A stretch of DNA of 5,241 nucleotides from contig JASHYD010000937.1 in NCBI GenBank assembly GCA_030043175.1, positions 1 to 5,241 of the forward strand, given 5' to 3'. The notes below the pieces were generated by a model. It was not told the origin of the DNA. It saw nothing but the letters and a program-made list of their open reading frames with translations, and searched no databases. The stretch is from Xanthobacteraceae bacterium (GTDB lineage Bacteria > Pseudomonadota > Alphaproteobacteria > Rhizobiales > Xanthobacteraceae). Below are positions 1 to 5,241 of the stretch, in pieces (position 1 is the stretch's first letter; each line of letters begins with the position of its first letter). Both the position numbers and the translations under genes were made by a program.

Positions 1-11
1 AAATCAAAATC

Positions 12-32
12 TGCCCGCTCCGCGAGCCGGCA
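12..32 (-). terminator. Terminator-like hairpin, minus strand
   Basis: TGCCCGCT (12-19) pairs with AGCCGGCA (25-32) with one C-C mismatch and a short loop. On the minus strand it is followed by AGATTTTGATT, a T-rich tail, as in a factor-independent terminator for transcripts running leftwards out of the operon. The T-run is interrupted and the distance from the last gene is over 400 bases, so this is only a candidate. Confidence 0.35.
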
Positions 33-60
33 AGCTCCCCCCTTAAACCCCTAATTCTGT

Positions 61-117
61 GTGGGCATAGCATATCCTGCTCTTGCGCACTCTTGCGAAG
101 CACGCAAGCGCGAGCCC
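61..117 (+). other. Candidate transfer origin (oriT) nick region
   Basis: TATCCTGC at 73-80 matches the YATCCTGY nick consensus shared by IncP (RP4) oriT and Ti-plasmid T-DNA borders, which are cut by MOB-P/VirD2-type relaxases between G and C (here 79/80). Beside it lie TCTTGCG direct repeats (81-87 and 91-97) and a perfect 6-bp hairpin, CTTGCG-aagca-CGCAAG (92-108). The sequence is non-coding and lies beyond the end of a replication operon, which is a usual place. No relaxase gene is within the window, so the call rests on motif and context only. Confidence 0.4.
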
Positions 118-165
118 AGCTGCTTACCAGGCGTTGGTAGAAGCGTGGGTAGGAATGAGGAAATG

Positions 166-195
166 TCAATTTACTCAATCATATCAATTTATTCA
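166..195. repeat. AT-rich direct repeats with 18-bp period
   Basis: TCAATTTACTCA (166-177) and TCAATTTATTCA (184-195) match at 11 of 12 positions and are spaced 18 bp apart. TGTCAATTA recurs at 271-279. The block is markedly AT-rich compared with its surroundings, as expected for iterons, a duplex-opening region or a regulator-binding site. Two copies are too few to decide. Confidence 0.4.
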
Positions 196-214
196 GGCGG
201 ACTGCTGATCCGCC
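196..214. repeat. Inverted repeat GGCGGA/TCCGCC
   Basis: A perfect 6-bp GC-rich stem (196-201 with 209-214) and a 7-base loop, directly after the AT-rich direct repeats. It could be a small hairpin or a protein site. No T-tract follows on either strand, so it is not a convincing terminator. Confidence 0.35.
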
Positions 215-219
215 GTCTC

Positions 220-234
220 CTGATAACTAATCAG
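220..234. repeat. Small inverted repeat CTGAT-aacta-ATCAG
   Basis: A perfect 5-bp dyad with a 5-base spacer. It is short and could occur by chance, but it sits next to another dyad (196-214) and the AT-rich repeats, so it may be an operator half of the same control region. Confidence 0.3.
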
Positions 235-333
235 ATGCTCTGAGCTCGACGAGGAGGAAATTCCCTTTGCTGTCAATTAGGTACCATGCGCCGGATCTGA
301 CCCCATACGACCCCCCTGGCTGTGGCGAAAAAA

Positions 334-356
334 GGGGTGGTGGGGGGGATAACGGG
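334..356 (+). repeat. G-rich tract compatible with a G-quadruplex
   Basis: Runs GGGG (334-337), GGGGGGG (342-348, which can supply two G3 runs) and GGG (354-356) satisfy a four-run G3 pattern with short loops. An A6 run precedes it (328-333). A C6 run at 311-316 could alternatively pair with the G7 run to give a hairpin. Confidence 0.4.
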
Positions 357-419
357 CAGGCAATACCACATGGGCTTGTTTTGGACCTTCCGCGTACACC
401 ACCGTTTTTGCGAAATCAG

Positions 420-458
420 CGAGACCCCGAACTCCTGTTATCCATAACAATCGTCTCG
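420..458. repeat. Nested inverted repeats with a perfect TGTTATCCATAACA palindrome
   Basis: The outer arms CGAGAC (420-425) and GTCTCG (453-458) enclose a perfect inner dyad, TGTTAT-CC-ATAACA (436-449). The inner dyad has the size and symmetry of an operator for a dimeric helix-turn-helix protein. It also holds TTATCCATA (438-446), one base from the DnaA-box consensus TTATCCACA. It starts 13 bases beyond the stop of the zinc-finger gene. As a transcript the outer arms would form a long-loop hairpin without a T-tract, so it is a poor terminator. Confidence 0.5.
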
Positions 459-470
459 AACCACCTTCAC

Positions 471-758
471 CTACGCAAGCGCGATCTCTGGCGGTCCCCA
501 CCGCTCTTCGCGCCGACGTCCTGATCCGCGTCTCGGCACGAACATCGCCTTCATCTCGGGTGTCGGCCTGTGCTTCAAGTCGCCGTAATTTCTCGCGTTA
601 TGAAGCAACTGCCGACCGAGCGAATCAGCTTCCAGGCATTTTTCACACACCTCGGAAAGAGTGCCCAGTGCCGCTGTTTCGCGATTGAACTTTTCGACCG
701 ACATTCTGGACGCGCTCCGGCACCACTTGCAGATTTTCCAGACCTCGTTCGTCGCCAT
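471..758 (-). CDS. Small CxxC/CxxC zinc-finger protein (95 aa)
   Basis: Cys10/Cys13 (ICKWC) and Cys38/Cys41 (VCEKC) are separated by about 24 residues containing MSVEKF and a Gly-Thr turn. This is the C..C....p...F.......g....C..C pattern of small treble-clef or ribbon zinc fingers in phage and plasmid proteins, often found in front of HNH nucleases. No HNH catalytic segment follows; the C-terminus is a basic tail (VPRRGSGRRREERWG). It may bind DNA or a replication partner, but the role is unknown. The start ATG at 758 is chosen because GGAGG (767-771) lies 8 bases upstream; a GTG at 764 would add two residues. The gene is last in the operon and overlaps the helicase reading frame, unless that frame ends at the TGA 761-763. 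Confidence 0.72.
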   Translation of the reverse strand: MATNEVWKICKWCRSASRMSVEKFNRETAALGTLSEVCEKCLEADSLGRQLLHNARNYGDLKHRPTPEMKAMFVPRRGSGRRREERWGPPEIALA

Positions 759-1605
759 CTTCACCGCCTCCGCAAGCCGACCGCAGGGTGGCGCTGAATG
801 GTGCGCTTATTCTTCCCTCCGTACCAGTCCCCATCTGTTGTGGCATAGCAAACGAGTCCGTCAAGGTTTGGTGCCCGCCTTCTCCAATCGGAGGCATCAT
901 CCGGTCGAAGCCTGCGAGGGCACCGACGGTCTGGATTAGCCACTCGCTCGACGACATTCCGACGTTCAATCTGACGGCTGTGGCGGGCTTATATCGCGCT
1001 CCGGCTTTCTGGTATACCACGACATCAATAGGCATCGTTGGTTGTGGTGGAGGCGCTACTTGTTCCTTTGGTGGTGGGCAGTTGGTAACTTTTTCCTTTA
1101 AGAGATTCTCCATAAGGGAAAAGTTACTCTCATCCGTCTGGGTTGATGGACTGCCAGACGACAACCCACCTTGTTGGGTTGCAGGCTTTTTCGGCGGCAA
1201 CCTATATCGCTTTTGCCGGTCCATCTTGAGAGCGGCAGCAGACTTGACGACATCCGGCGCCGCGTTCGCAGCATCGACCAAGTTGGCGAGCATGAACCCG
1301 TGCCGGGCGAGCGTGACCTCGTCCCGCGATGGCCGCATCTCCGCCCAGAGCCTGGGGACGACATCGCCCAGTTCCTCGACAGGTGTGTCGGTGAACAGGA
1401 TGACCGTGACGGGCGCCTCCGCGGTGCGCTGGAGCGGCCGCACGCGCCCGACGGCCTGGACCAAGGCCGTCTCGCAAATCGCCCTACGGACCTTTTCCGC
1501 GTTCGGGTGGACGGCTCGCCACTGCTTCACCGCGATCGCGTTCCTGCCGGCTGCATCCGCCTTGGTGCGGATCGTATCGGTCACCTGGACGTAGCCCTGT
1601 TCCTC
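643..1605 (-). CDS. Primase-helicase, C-terminal part in shifted frame (motif VI onwards)
   Basis: This continues the helicase after a one-base frame change in the GGGG run at 1605-1608. Omitting one G joins ...AEAIVW to EEQGYVQV... and gives a product of about 1270 residues. Motif VI appears here as CETALVQAVGRVRPLQR, with Gln1000, Gly1003, Arg1004 and Arg1006 in the joined numbering. It follows HPNAEKVRRAI, and VTVILFTDTPVEEL comes after it, as in the second RecA domain of related plasmid helicases. A Pro/Ser/Gln-rich linker follows, then a small C-terminal module with VVYQKAGARYKP and SEWLIQTVGALAGF. The frame is open upstream to an ATG at 1653 but has no ribosome site there, so separate translation is unlikely. 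The last 120 bases overlap the zinc-finger gene in another frame. The real end may be a TGA at 761-763 reached by a second frame change. Confidence 0.8.
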   Translation of the reverse strand, partial: EEQGYVQVTDTIRTKADAAGRNAIAVKQWRAVHPNAEKVRRAICETALVQAVGRVRPLQRTAEAPVTVILFTDTPVEELGDVVPRLWAEMRPSRDEVTLARHGFMLANLVDAANAAPDVVKSAAALKMDRQKRYRLPPKKPATQQGGLSSGSPSTQTDESNFSLMENLLKEKVTNCPPPKEQVAPPPQPTMPIDVVVYQKAGARYKPATAVRLNVGMSSSEWLIQTVGALAGFDRMMPPIGEGGHQTLTDSFAMPQQMGTGTEGRISAPFSATLRSACGGGEDGDERGLENLQVVPERVQNVGRKVQSRNSGTGHSFRGV

Positions 1606-4456
1606 CCCAAACGATCGCCTCAGCGAACAGTGCTTCCGCCCGCCGAACGACATCGCTGTATTGAGGCAGAGGCCGCCCGACCAGGGCGAGCATTCGAACC
1701 TTCTCTAACGAATTGGTGCCGCTCTCGCAGCCGTAGTGAGTGAGCGATAACCAAGGTGGAACGACGCAATTGTTGCGGATGCAAAGCTCTGTTTTCAAAT
1801 AGGTAATCAGCCCCGCGTCCCCGCACCCATAGCGAATCGCCTGGGCCATCACGCTGCCATAGACCTCGATGGCGAGCTTTGCCTTGGCAGCGTCACCAGC
1901 ATTTTCGTTATCAATCGCGTTAGGTCTTTCGGGCGCGCAGTAGTGTTTACCGAAAACCCGGTCCACCACCTGTTCGATCGCCACAAATGGGGTAACAATT
2001 TCCTCGGTGCAGCGTCTTTCGGTCATGTCGGGCCACACGGTCTGCAACATCTCGATGCTGCCGGTGGCGTCCATAACAATTGTCGGCACCTTATCCCACG
2101 GTTCGCACGGTCCCTGAACGCCGCACAAGAACACCTTGCGGGTATTGGTGATAGAACACCAACCGAGCCTGACCCTGCCCATCAACGCAGGGCCGCCGGG
2201 CTTCAGCGCCTCGCCTAACGTCTTCCACAGCGCGGCCAGCTTCTTGACTGTCTTGTTGTTGGCGGCCGGCACCAAAGCGGCCTTCAGCCGATCGCCGGTC
2301 CATCGCAGGTCGATTTCGACCTCGACCTTGTCCCTCCATTGCAGCGTGTACATCCGGGCGCATCGTTCGGGCGTGAGGAACTCCATGACGCTCCGCGGCA
2401 CCGGGCCGTCCGGCAATTCGGATAGCACGCGGTACAATTCCGCATTCCAGAACCCCAACTCCGCTTCGTCGCCGTCAGCACCATCCCGCGCTTCGACAGC
2501 GCGTTTGCTGATCGGTTTGCCTTTGGTCAGCGCGCCGAGCGGCACCGAGAACTCGGCCTCGACGCCGACCAGGAACGCATCAATCGGGTTCTCGTCGATA
2601 AACAGAAGCACCGGCGAGCCGAGCGCCTTCGGCTTTTCGTGGACGAGCATCTCATGGGCCATGAACCAGACTTGCGCGCCTTTCTGACCCTTCTGCCGTT
2701 GATATCCGCACTCATCGAAGAACGCGCACCGTCTTGCATCTTCACCGCGCCCTTGCTGGCAGAGGTCGGTCGCGGAGAGGCACGCATCTCTCATGTCCAG
2801 GACATCGTCGGTCCGCCAGCACATGGTCTTTCGGGGCGCCAGCGGATCGTGCAGATCGGGTGGGTAGTGTGGATCGACCGCCTCCATACCGCGCCAGACG
2901 GCGGCGCGCACACCAGGATGTTCTCGCGCCAGAGCGGCGACTTGTTCATCGCCAAGCTGGTGCCGGGGGAGCGCGTAGACCACAGTTGCCCCCTCCACGA
3001 ACCTATCGACGAAGCTCACCCCAGCGGTGCGGCTCTCAGTCGATTTCCCGGCCCCGATCGGGAACGACAGAAGCCTTTGCGGCGGCCTGTATGGTGCCGG
3101 CCCATTCTCCGTGGCCGTAAATCCACCTCCCTCATAAGCCTTCGTGACGATATCAATGAACTGAGCGACCTCGTCCTTCAGCTGCTGGCGTATCCGCTCC
3201 AGCAGCCCAGGCTGAGGCGGCGGAAGCTGCGGCCGCGGCTCGACCTTCAGCCGCTCGATGGTCTTGCGTTTCGGCTTGAGCGAACCCGGATGGTCGAAAC
3301 ACCACAAAATCCAGCGATACACATCGCCGCTATCGGCGAGATATCCTTCGATCTCATCCCACCCTCGACCGCTCCTCTCCAGGTTCTCGATGATCTGTTC
3401 GCGGAACTCCGACACTCGCTCGCGGAGCGTGTTGATGATGCGCGTTGCCGCCTCCGCGACCGCCTGCTTATCCGCAAGATCGATCTCTTGCTCTCGGGCG
3501 AGATGCTGGGCCGCGGCCCGCAGATGTGCGTAGATGTCGGAGGCGTTCTTCGAGGGCTTGCCGACTGCCCGCAGCGCCGCGTCAGCGTTTGGATGGGGCG
3601 CGACAGTGTCGAGGGTGCCTTCCGCCCGATTAAACCTGACCTCGCGCTTCAACTCAGTCGGCGGCGGCACAGAATCGATTTCACCTCGATGCAGCCACAC
3701 AACCGGAATGTTGAACTGCGCAAGCACATCCTTTCCGTCGCCGCCGTAGACCATCGGCCTCGCAACGTAAATCGGCTGGACGGCAGAGCTGGACTGACTC
3801 GGATCGACGGCGGTCAACGCCGCCTTGAGCATGATCGACCACGTCTTGAGTTCCACGGTGTCAACGCCGCGATCGGCCACCACGAAGAGTTTGAATTTGA
3901 CTTTGGTGTGGTCAAACTCGCCTGTCCAGAAACCCTTGCTGTCCTTTTTCAGGCCGTGCGTGCCGCTGAGCATCGCGACATAGCTGCACCTCACGAACGG
4001 CTCCCCCAGCCGCTCCACGATGCTATGCACCGCCGCCTTCGGGTCTGCGGTCCAATCGAAACCATCGCCGAGTTCGGCGCCATCGATGTCGAACACCACA
4101 AACCTGCTGGGGGTATCGCGGAACAGGTTGTCGGATGGATGTTGGGTCTTCCGCCGAAGGATACTGTCCTTAACGCCTGGACCAGCCTCACCGTGAATAA
4201 GGCACACACTGAAGCCGGGTTTTGGATAAGCAACGCTCTCCAGGTAGCGCGCCAACTCCCCAATATCGACAACGGTGACCCGTTTCTGGCGCCAGTGCTT
4301 TACCTGCGGATAATCGGCGATCTGCCCCGTCTTTTTGTAAATGCCTTTGCCAACGAATTTGGCGTTTTTAGCCGCCAATTCGGTAAAGGTAATAGAATAA
4401 TTATCAGCGGTATTAGGGAGTTGCACCGCATCATCGGAGAGGTTATCTGTTTGCAC
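1484..4456 (-). CDS. Primase-helicase, N-terminal and central part (frame-interrupted)
   Basis: This is a replication protein joining an archaeo-eukaryotic-type primase (AEP) to an SF2 helicase, as found on plasmids, phages and integrative elements. Numbering is from GTG 4456. The primase part is about residues 1-250: metal-binding FDIDG with Asp123 and Asp125, LSGTH at 163-167, KFKLFVVADRG at 187-197, and the QPIYVARP signature at 227-234. A charged linker (about 300-460) leads to the helicase. There the P-loop is PIGAGKST with Lys471, the motif Ia region is VVYALPRHQ at 492-500, and a Cys cluster (546, 559, 566, 577, 583) sits before Walker B LLFIDEN at 617-623. Further on are a DATGS strand (796-800) and the motif V-like THYGCESGTN with GRPLP (906-931). 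The Cys cluster occupies the position of the iron-sulfur or zinc insertion of XPD/DinG-like helicases. Sense ends at Trp950; the rest of this frame (1484-1606) is out-of-frame tail, and motif VI lies in the next frame. It is either a pseudogene, a sequencing indel, or a recoded gene. Confidence 0.9.
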   Translation of the reverse strand: MQTDNLSDDAVQLPNTADNYSITFTELAAKNAKFVGKGIYKKTGQIADYPQVKHWRQKRVTVVDIGELARYLESVAYPKPGFSVCLIHGEAGPGVKDSILRRKTQHPSDNLFRDTPSRFVVFDIDGAELGDGFDWTADPKAAVHSIVERLGEPFVRCSYVAMLSGTHGLKKDSKGFWTGEFDHTKVKFKLFVVADRGVDTVELKTWSIMLKAALTAVDPSQSSSAVQPIYVARPMVYGGDGKDVLAQFNIPVVWLHRGEIDSVPPPTELKREVRFNRAEGTLDTVAPHPNADAALRAVGKPSKNASDIYAHLRAAAQHLAREQEIDLADKQAVAEAATRIINTLRERVSEFREQIIENLERSGRGWDEIEGYLADSGDVYRWILWCFDHPGSLKPKRKTIERLKVEPRPQLPPPQPGLLERIRQQLKDEVAQFIDIVTKAYEGGGFTATENGPAPYRPPQRLLSFPIGAGKSTESRTAGVSFVDRFVEGATVVYALPRHQLGDEQVAALAREHPGVRAAVWRGMEAVDPHYPPDLHDPLAPRKTMCWRTDDVLDMRDACLSATDLCQQGRGEDARRCAFFDECGYQRQKGQKGAQVWFMAHEMLVHEKPKALGSPVLLFIDENPIDAFLVGVEAEFSVPLGALTKGKPISKRAVEARDGADGDEAELGFWNAELYRVLSELPDGPVPRSVMEFLTPERCARMYTLQWRDKVEVEIDLRWTGDRLKAALVPAANNKTVKKLAALWKTLGEALKPGGPALMGRVRLGWCSITNTRKVFLCGVQGPCEPWDKVPTIVMDATGSIEMLQTVWPDMTERRCTEEIVTPFVAIEQVVDRVFGKHYCAPERPNAIDNENAGDAAKAKLAIEVYGSVMAQAIRYGCGDAGLITYLKTELCIRNNCVVPPWLSLTHYGCESGTNSLEKVRMLALVGRPLPQYSDVVRRAEALFAEAIVWGGTGLRPGDRYDPHQGGCSRQERDRGEAVASRPPERGKGP

Positions 4457-4460
4457 GAAA

Positions 4461-4469
4461 TCACCTCTT
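4461..4469 (-). promoter_or_regulatory. Ribosome binding site deciding the primase-helicase start
   Basis: The minus strand reads AAGAGGTGA, then TTTC, then GTG at 4456. This is a good Shine-Dalgarno match at short but acceptable spacing. The open frame extends upstream to 4672, but that extension runs under the 92-aa gene in another frame and through the intergenic hairpin, and it has no comparable site. GTG at 4456 is therefore preferred. Confidence 0.6.
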
Positions 4470-4483
4470 GCACAGATGAAAAC

Positions 4484-4518
4484 TGCGGCCGGCACCGTTG
4501 CCGGGTGTTCCGGCCGCA
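4484..4518 (-). promoter_or_regulatory. Strong intergenic hairpin ahead of the primase-helicase gene
   Basis: TGCGGCCGG (4484-4492) and CCGGCCGCA (4510-4518) form a perfect 9-bp stem. Inside it CACC (4493-4496) pairs with GGTG (4504-4507), leaving a 2-base bulge and a 7-base loop. On the minus strand the hairpin is followed by GTTTTC, a short T-run, so it could act as a weak terminator or attenuator that lowers expression of the large gene relative to the two small genes upstream. It could instead be a protein-binding or origin-like palindrome. It lies 28 bases upstream of the proposed GTG start and is non-coding if that start is right. Confidence 0.6.
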
Positions 4519-4533
4519 ACTTTTCCACGTAAT

Positions 4534-4812
4534 CTATCTCAGTTGCTGCCGCCACGCATTTAGCAGGCGATAGATCGCCTCGTTGACGCTGTGATTGGTG
4601 ACATCCTGGGGCTTTGTCGGCTTGGCGAGGAAACCCTCCTCGACCAGAACCGACAGGAATCGCGCACTGCAATACATCCTGAAAACTCTCGTGCCGTCCT
4701 TTTGACGCTGCCGGTAGCGTCGCATTGCTTTGGCGTCTTTGGACAGCTTGGCCTCTCTGGCCTCGCGGTCAAATCGTTCTGCAAGCCCATCATCGTGAGG
4801 GAATCTGGTCAT
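4534..4812 (-). CDS. Small basic accessory protein, function unknown (92 aa)
   Basis: The N-terminal half is highly charged and basic (residues about 13-41, with the KAMRRYRQRQKDG stretch), probably helical. It is followed by a hydrophobic module (VFRMYCSARFLSVLVEEGFL) and a C-terminal helix (VNEAIYRLLNAWRQQ). This matches the general pattern of small proteins in rhizobial phages and integrative elements: an RR.R.R basic patch, a short beta/helix unit, an acidic turn, then an amphipathic helix ending in LL..W. No function is known to me; DNA binding is only a guess from the basic patch. The start ATG at 4812 overlaps the upstream stop by 4 bases and has GAGGAG at 4821-4826, 8 bases away. The gene is followed by a 77-bp gap before the primase-helicase. 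The alternative frame in the same region has no such support. Confidence 0.78.
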   Translation of the reverse strand: MTRFPHDDGLAERFDREAREAKLSKDAKAMRRYRQRQKDGTRVFRMYCSARFLSVLVEEGFLAKPTKPQDVTNHSVNEAIYRLLNAWRQQLR

Positions 4813-5234
4813 CGTCGAAGCTCCTCGACGATCTCAGCCCACCGACATGGACGTTTATGGACGCGATCTCCACGCCGCTCATAGGACATCGCGGTTTCCG
4901 CGCCCGGCGCGCCGGCGGTGGCAAGCGCCCTGCGGCAACTCTCCATCACCAACGGATGCACGTCGCATTCCGTATCCTGAATCTGAAAGGCGCTCGACCA
5001 GATCATCACGAACAGATTGACATCGCAGAGTAGGAAATGCGGCAACCATCCGCCCCATTCATGCACCTTCGGCAGGTATTCCCATTGGAGTCCGGTCGCA
5101 TCGAAGGCTTTCGCCCACGGGATATATATCGGCCTGTCGAAGCGTAAGCCGCGATAAATCGTGACGTCGATAGGGTCAATTCGCCCTCGACGTCTGTATC
5201 TCTCCAACGTGATGACGTTGCCGCTTCCAGTCAT
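4809..5234 (-). CDS. Hypothetical protein with a degenerate PD-(D/E)XK nuclease-like fold (141 aa)
   Basis: No function can be assigned. Residues 27-55 (IYRGLRF..., WAKAFDATGLQWEYLP) and 61-79 (GGWLPHFLL, LFVMIW) line up, with the same spacing, with a widespread phage/plasmid family whose typical pattern I recall as YRG.RFRSRLEARWA.FFDALG..WEYEP followed by GW.PDF and VEVKP, a PD-(D/E)XK-like core. Here the expected acidic and lysine positions read Tyr37, His66, Met77 and Trp79, so the protein is probably not a nuclease and may have kept only the fold. The C-terminal part (residues 90-141) is basic with several Cys and is not recognised. The start is ATG at 5234; the window ends 7 bases upstream, so its ribosome site is not fully visible and the operon may continue to the right. 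Its stop overlaps the start of the next gene (ATGA), which indicates translational coupling. The comparison is from memory, not a search. Confidence 0.8.
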   Translation of the reverse strand: MTGSGNVITLERYRRRGRIDPIDVTIYRGLRFDRPIYIPWAKAFDATGLQWEYLPKVHEWGGWLPHFLLCDVNLFVMIWSSAFQIQDTECDVHPLVMESCRRALATAGAPGAETAMSYERRGDRVHKRPCRWAEIVEELRR

Positions 5235-5241
5235 CGAGCAC

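Larger units (their letters stand above)
1..470. other. Non-coding, structure-rich region at the end of the operon
   Basis: No open frame here looks like a gene: those present are short, have unusual composition (long Pro or Gly runs from the C- and G-tracts) and no family features. Instead the stretch contains a relaxase-nick-like sequence, short direct repeats, at least four inverted repeats, an AT-rich block (about 160-195) and a G-rich block (334-356). It therefore reads as a cis-acting or decayed region. Each element is listed separately. Confidence 0.6.

Noticed and set aside
1..60. tRNA or att-site fragment at the left edge
   Set aside because: Only one imperfect hairpin is present. 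No cloverleaf, T-loop motif or CCA end could be found on either strand.
164..243. Plus-strand 26-codon frame beginning ATG at 164, just after GAGGA
   Set aside because: It is too short, made from the AT-rich repeat, and the purine-rich tract abuts the ATG with no proper spacing. It could be a leader peptide but nothing supports that.
227..411. Minus-strand frame ending in WYLIDSKGNFLLVEL-like sequence at 227
   Set aside because: The last 20 residues look protein-like, but there is no ATG, GTG or TTG start and the front half is low-complexity Pro from the C-tract. At best it is a gene fragment.
267..524. Plus-strand 85-codon frame starting with TTG, with AGGAGG 9 bases upstream
   Set aside because: The ribosome site is good, but the product is built from C/G-tract-derived Pro and Gly runs, has no family features, and ends antisense to the zinc-finger gene. 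It is most likely fortuitous.
788..1743. Overlapping plus-strand open frames (788-1594 and 1171-1743)
   Set aside because: Both are antisense to the helicase C-terminal part, which carries motif VI. Neither has convincing ribosome sites or family features.
2639..4573. Long open frame on the plus strand (644 codons) opposite the primase-helicase
   Set aside because: It is antisense to a gene with clear primase and helicase motifs. It has no recognisable domains and a shadow-like Arg/Pro/Leu-rich composition from GC-biased codons.
1..5241. CRISPR array
   Set aside because: No regularly spaced repeats of 23-40 bp were seen. The only short periodic repeats are the two 12-mers at 166-195.

Overview
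The window looks like part of an accessory element (plasmid, integrative element or prophage-like island) from a GC-rich alphaproteobacterium, most likely Rhizobiales (Bradyrhizobium/Mesorhizobium-like). The basis is high GC at third codon positions, the type of plasmid/ICE primase-helicase present, and two small accessory families that I associate with that group. The taxonomic call is inference; no housekeeping gene is present.

All credible genes lie on the minus strand and read right to left as one operon. First is a 141-aa protein (4809-5234) with the layout of a PD-(D/E)XK nuclease-like fold but substituted catalytic positions. It overlaps by ATGA with a 92-aa basic accessory protein (4534-4812). 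After a 77-bp gap holding a strong hairpin (4484-4518) comes a very large primase-helicase gene. A well-placed Shine-Dalgarno supports a GTG start at 4456. The N-terminal third is an archaeo-eukaryotic-type primase (DID, SGTH and QPIY motifs). The remainder is an SF2 helicase with P-loop GAGKST, a cysteine-rich insertion before a DEN Walker B, a motif V-like GTN and a motif VI QAVGRVR. The helicase is split between motifs V and VI by a one-base frame change at a GGGG run (minus strand, 1605-1608): 1484-4456 holds the N-terminal 950 sensible residues, and 643-1605 holds the rest. A second frame change near the 3' end is possible. The last gene is a 95-aa CxxC/CxxC zinc-finger protein (471-758).

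The left 470 bp hold no convincing gene but are rich in structure: a TATCCTGC sequence matching the IncP/T-DNA-type relaxase nick consensus with adjacent CTTGCG repeats and a hairpin, 18-bp-spaced AT-rich direct repeats, two small dyads, a G-rich tract, a nested dyad containing a DnaA-box-like core, and a terminator-like hairpin at the extreme left. The most interesting reading is that this is a cis-acting transfer and/or replication region at the distal end of a replication operon. That reading is inference from motifs only.
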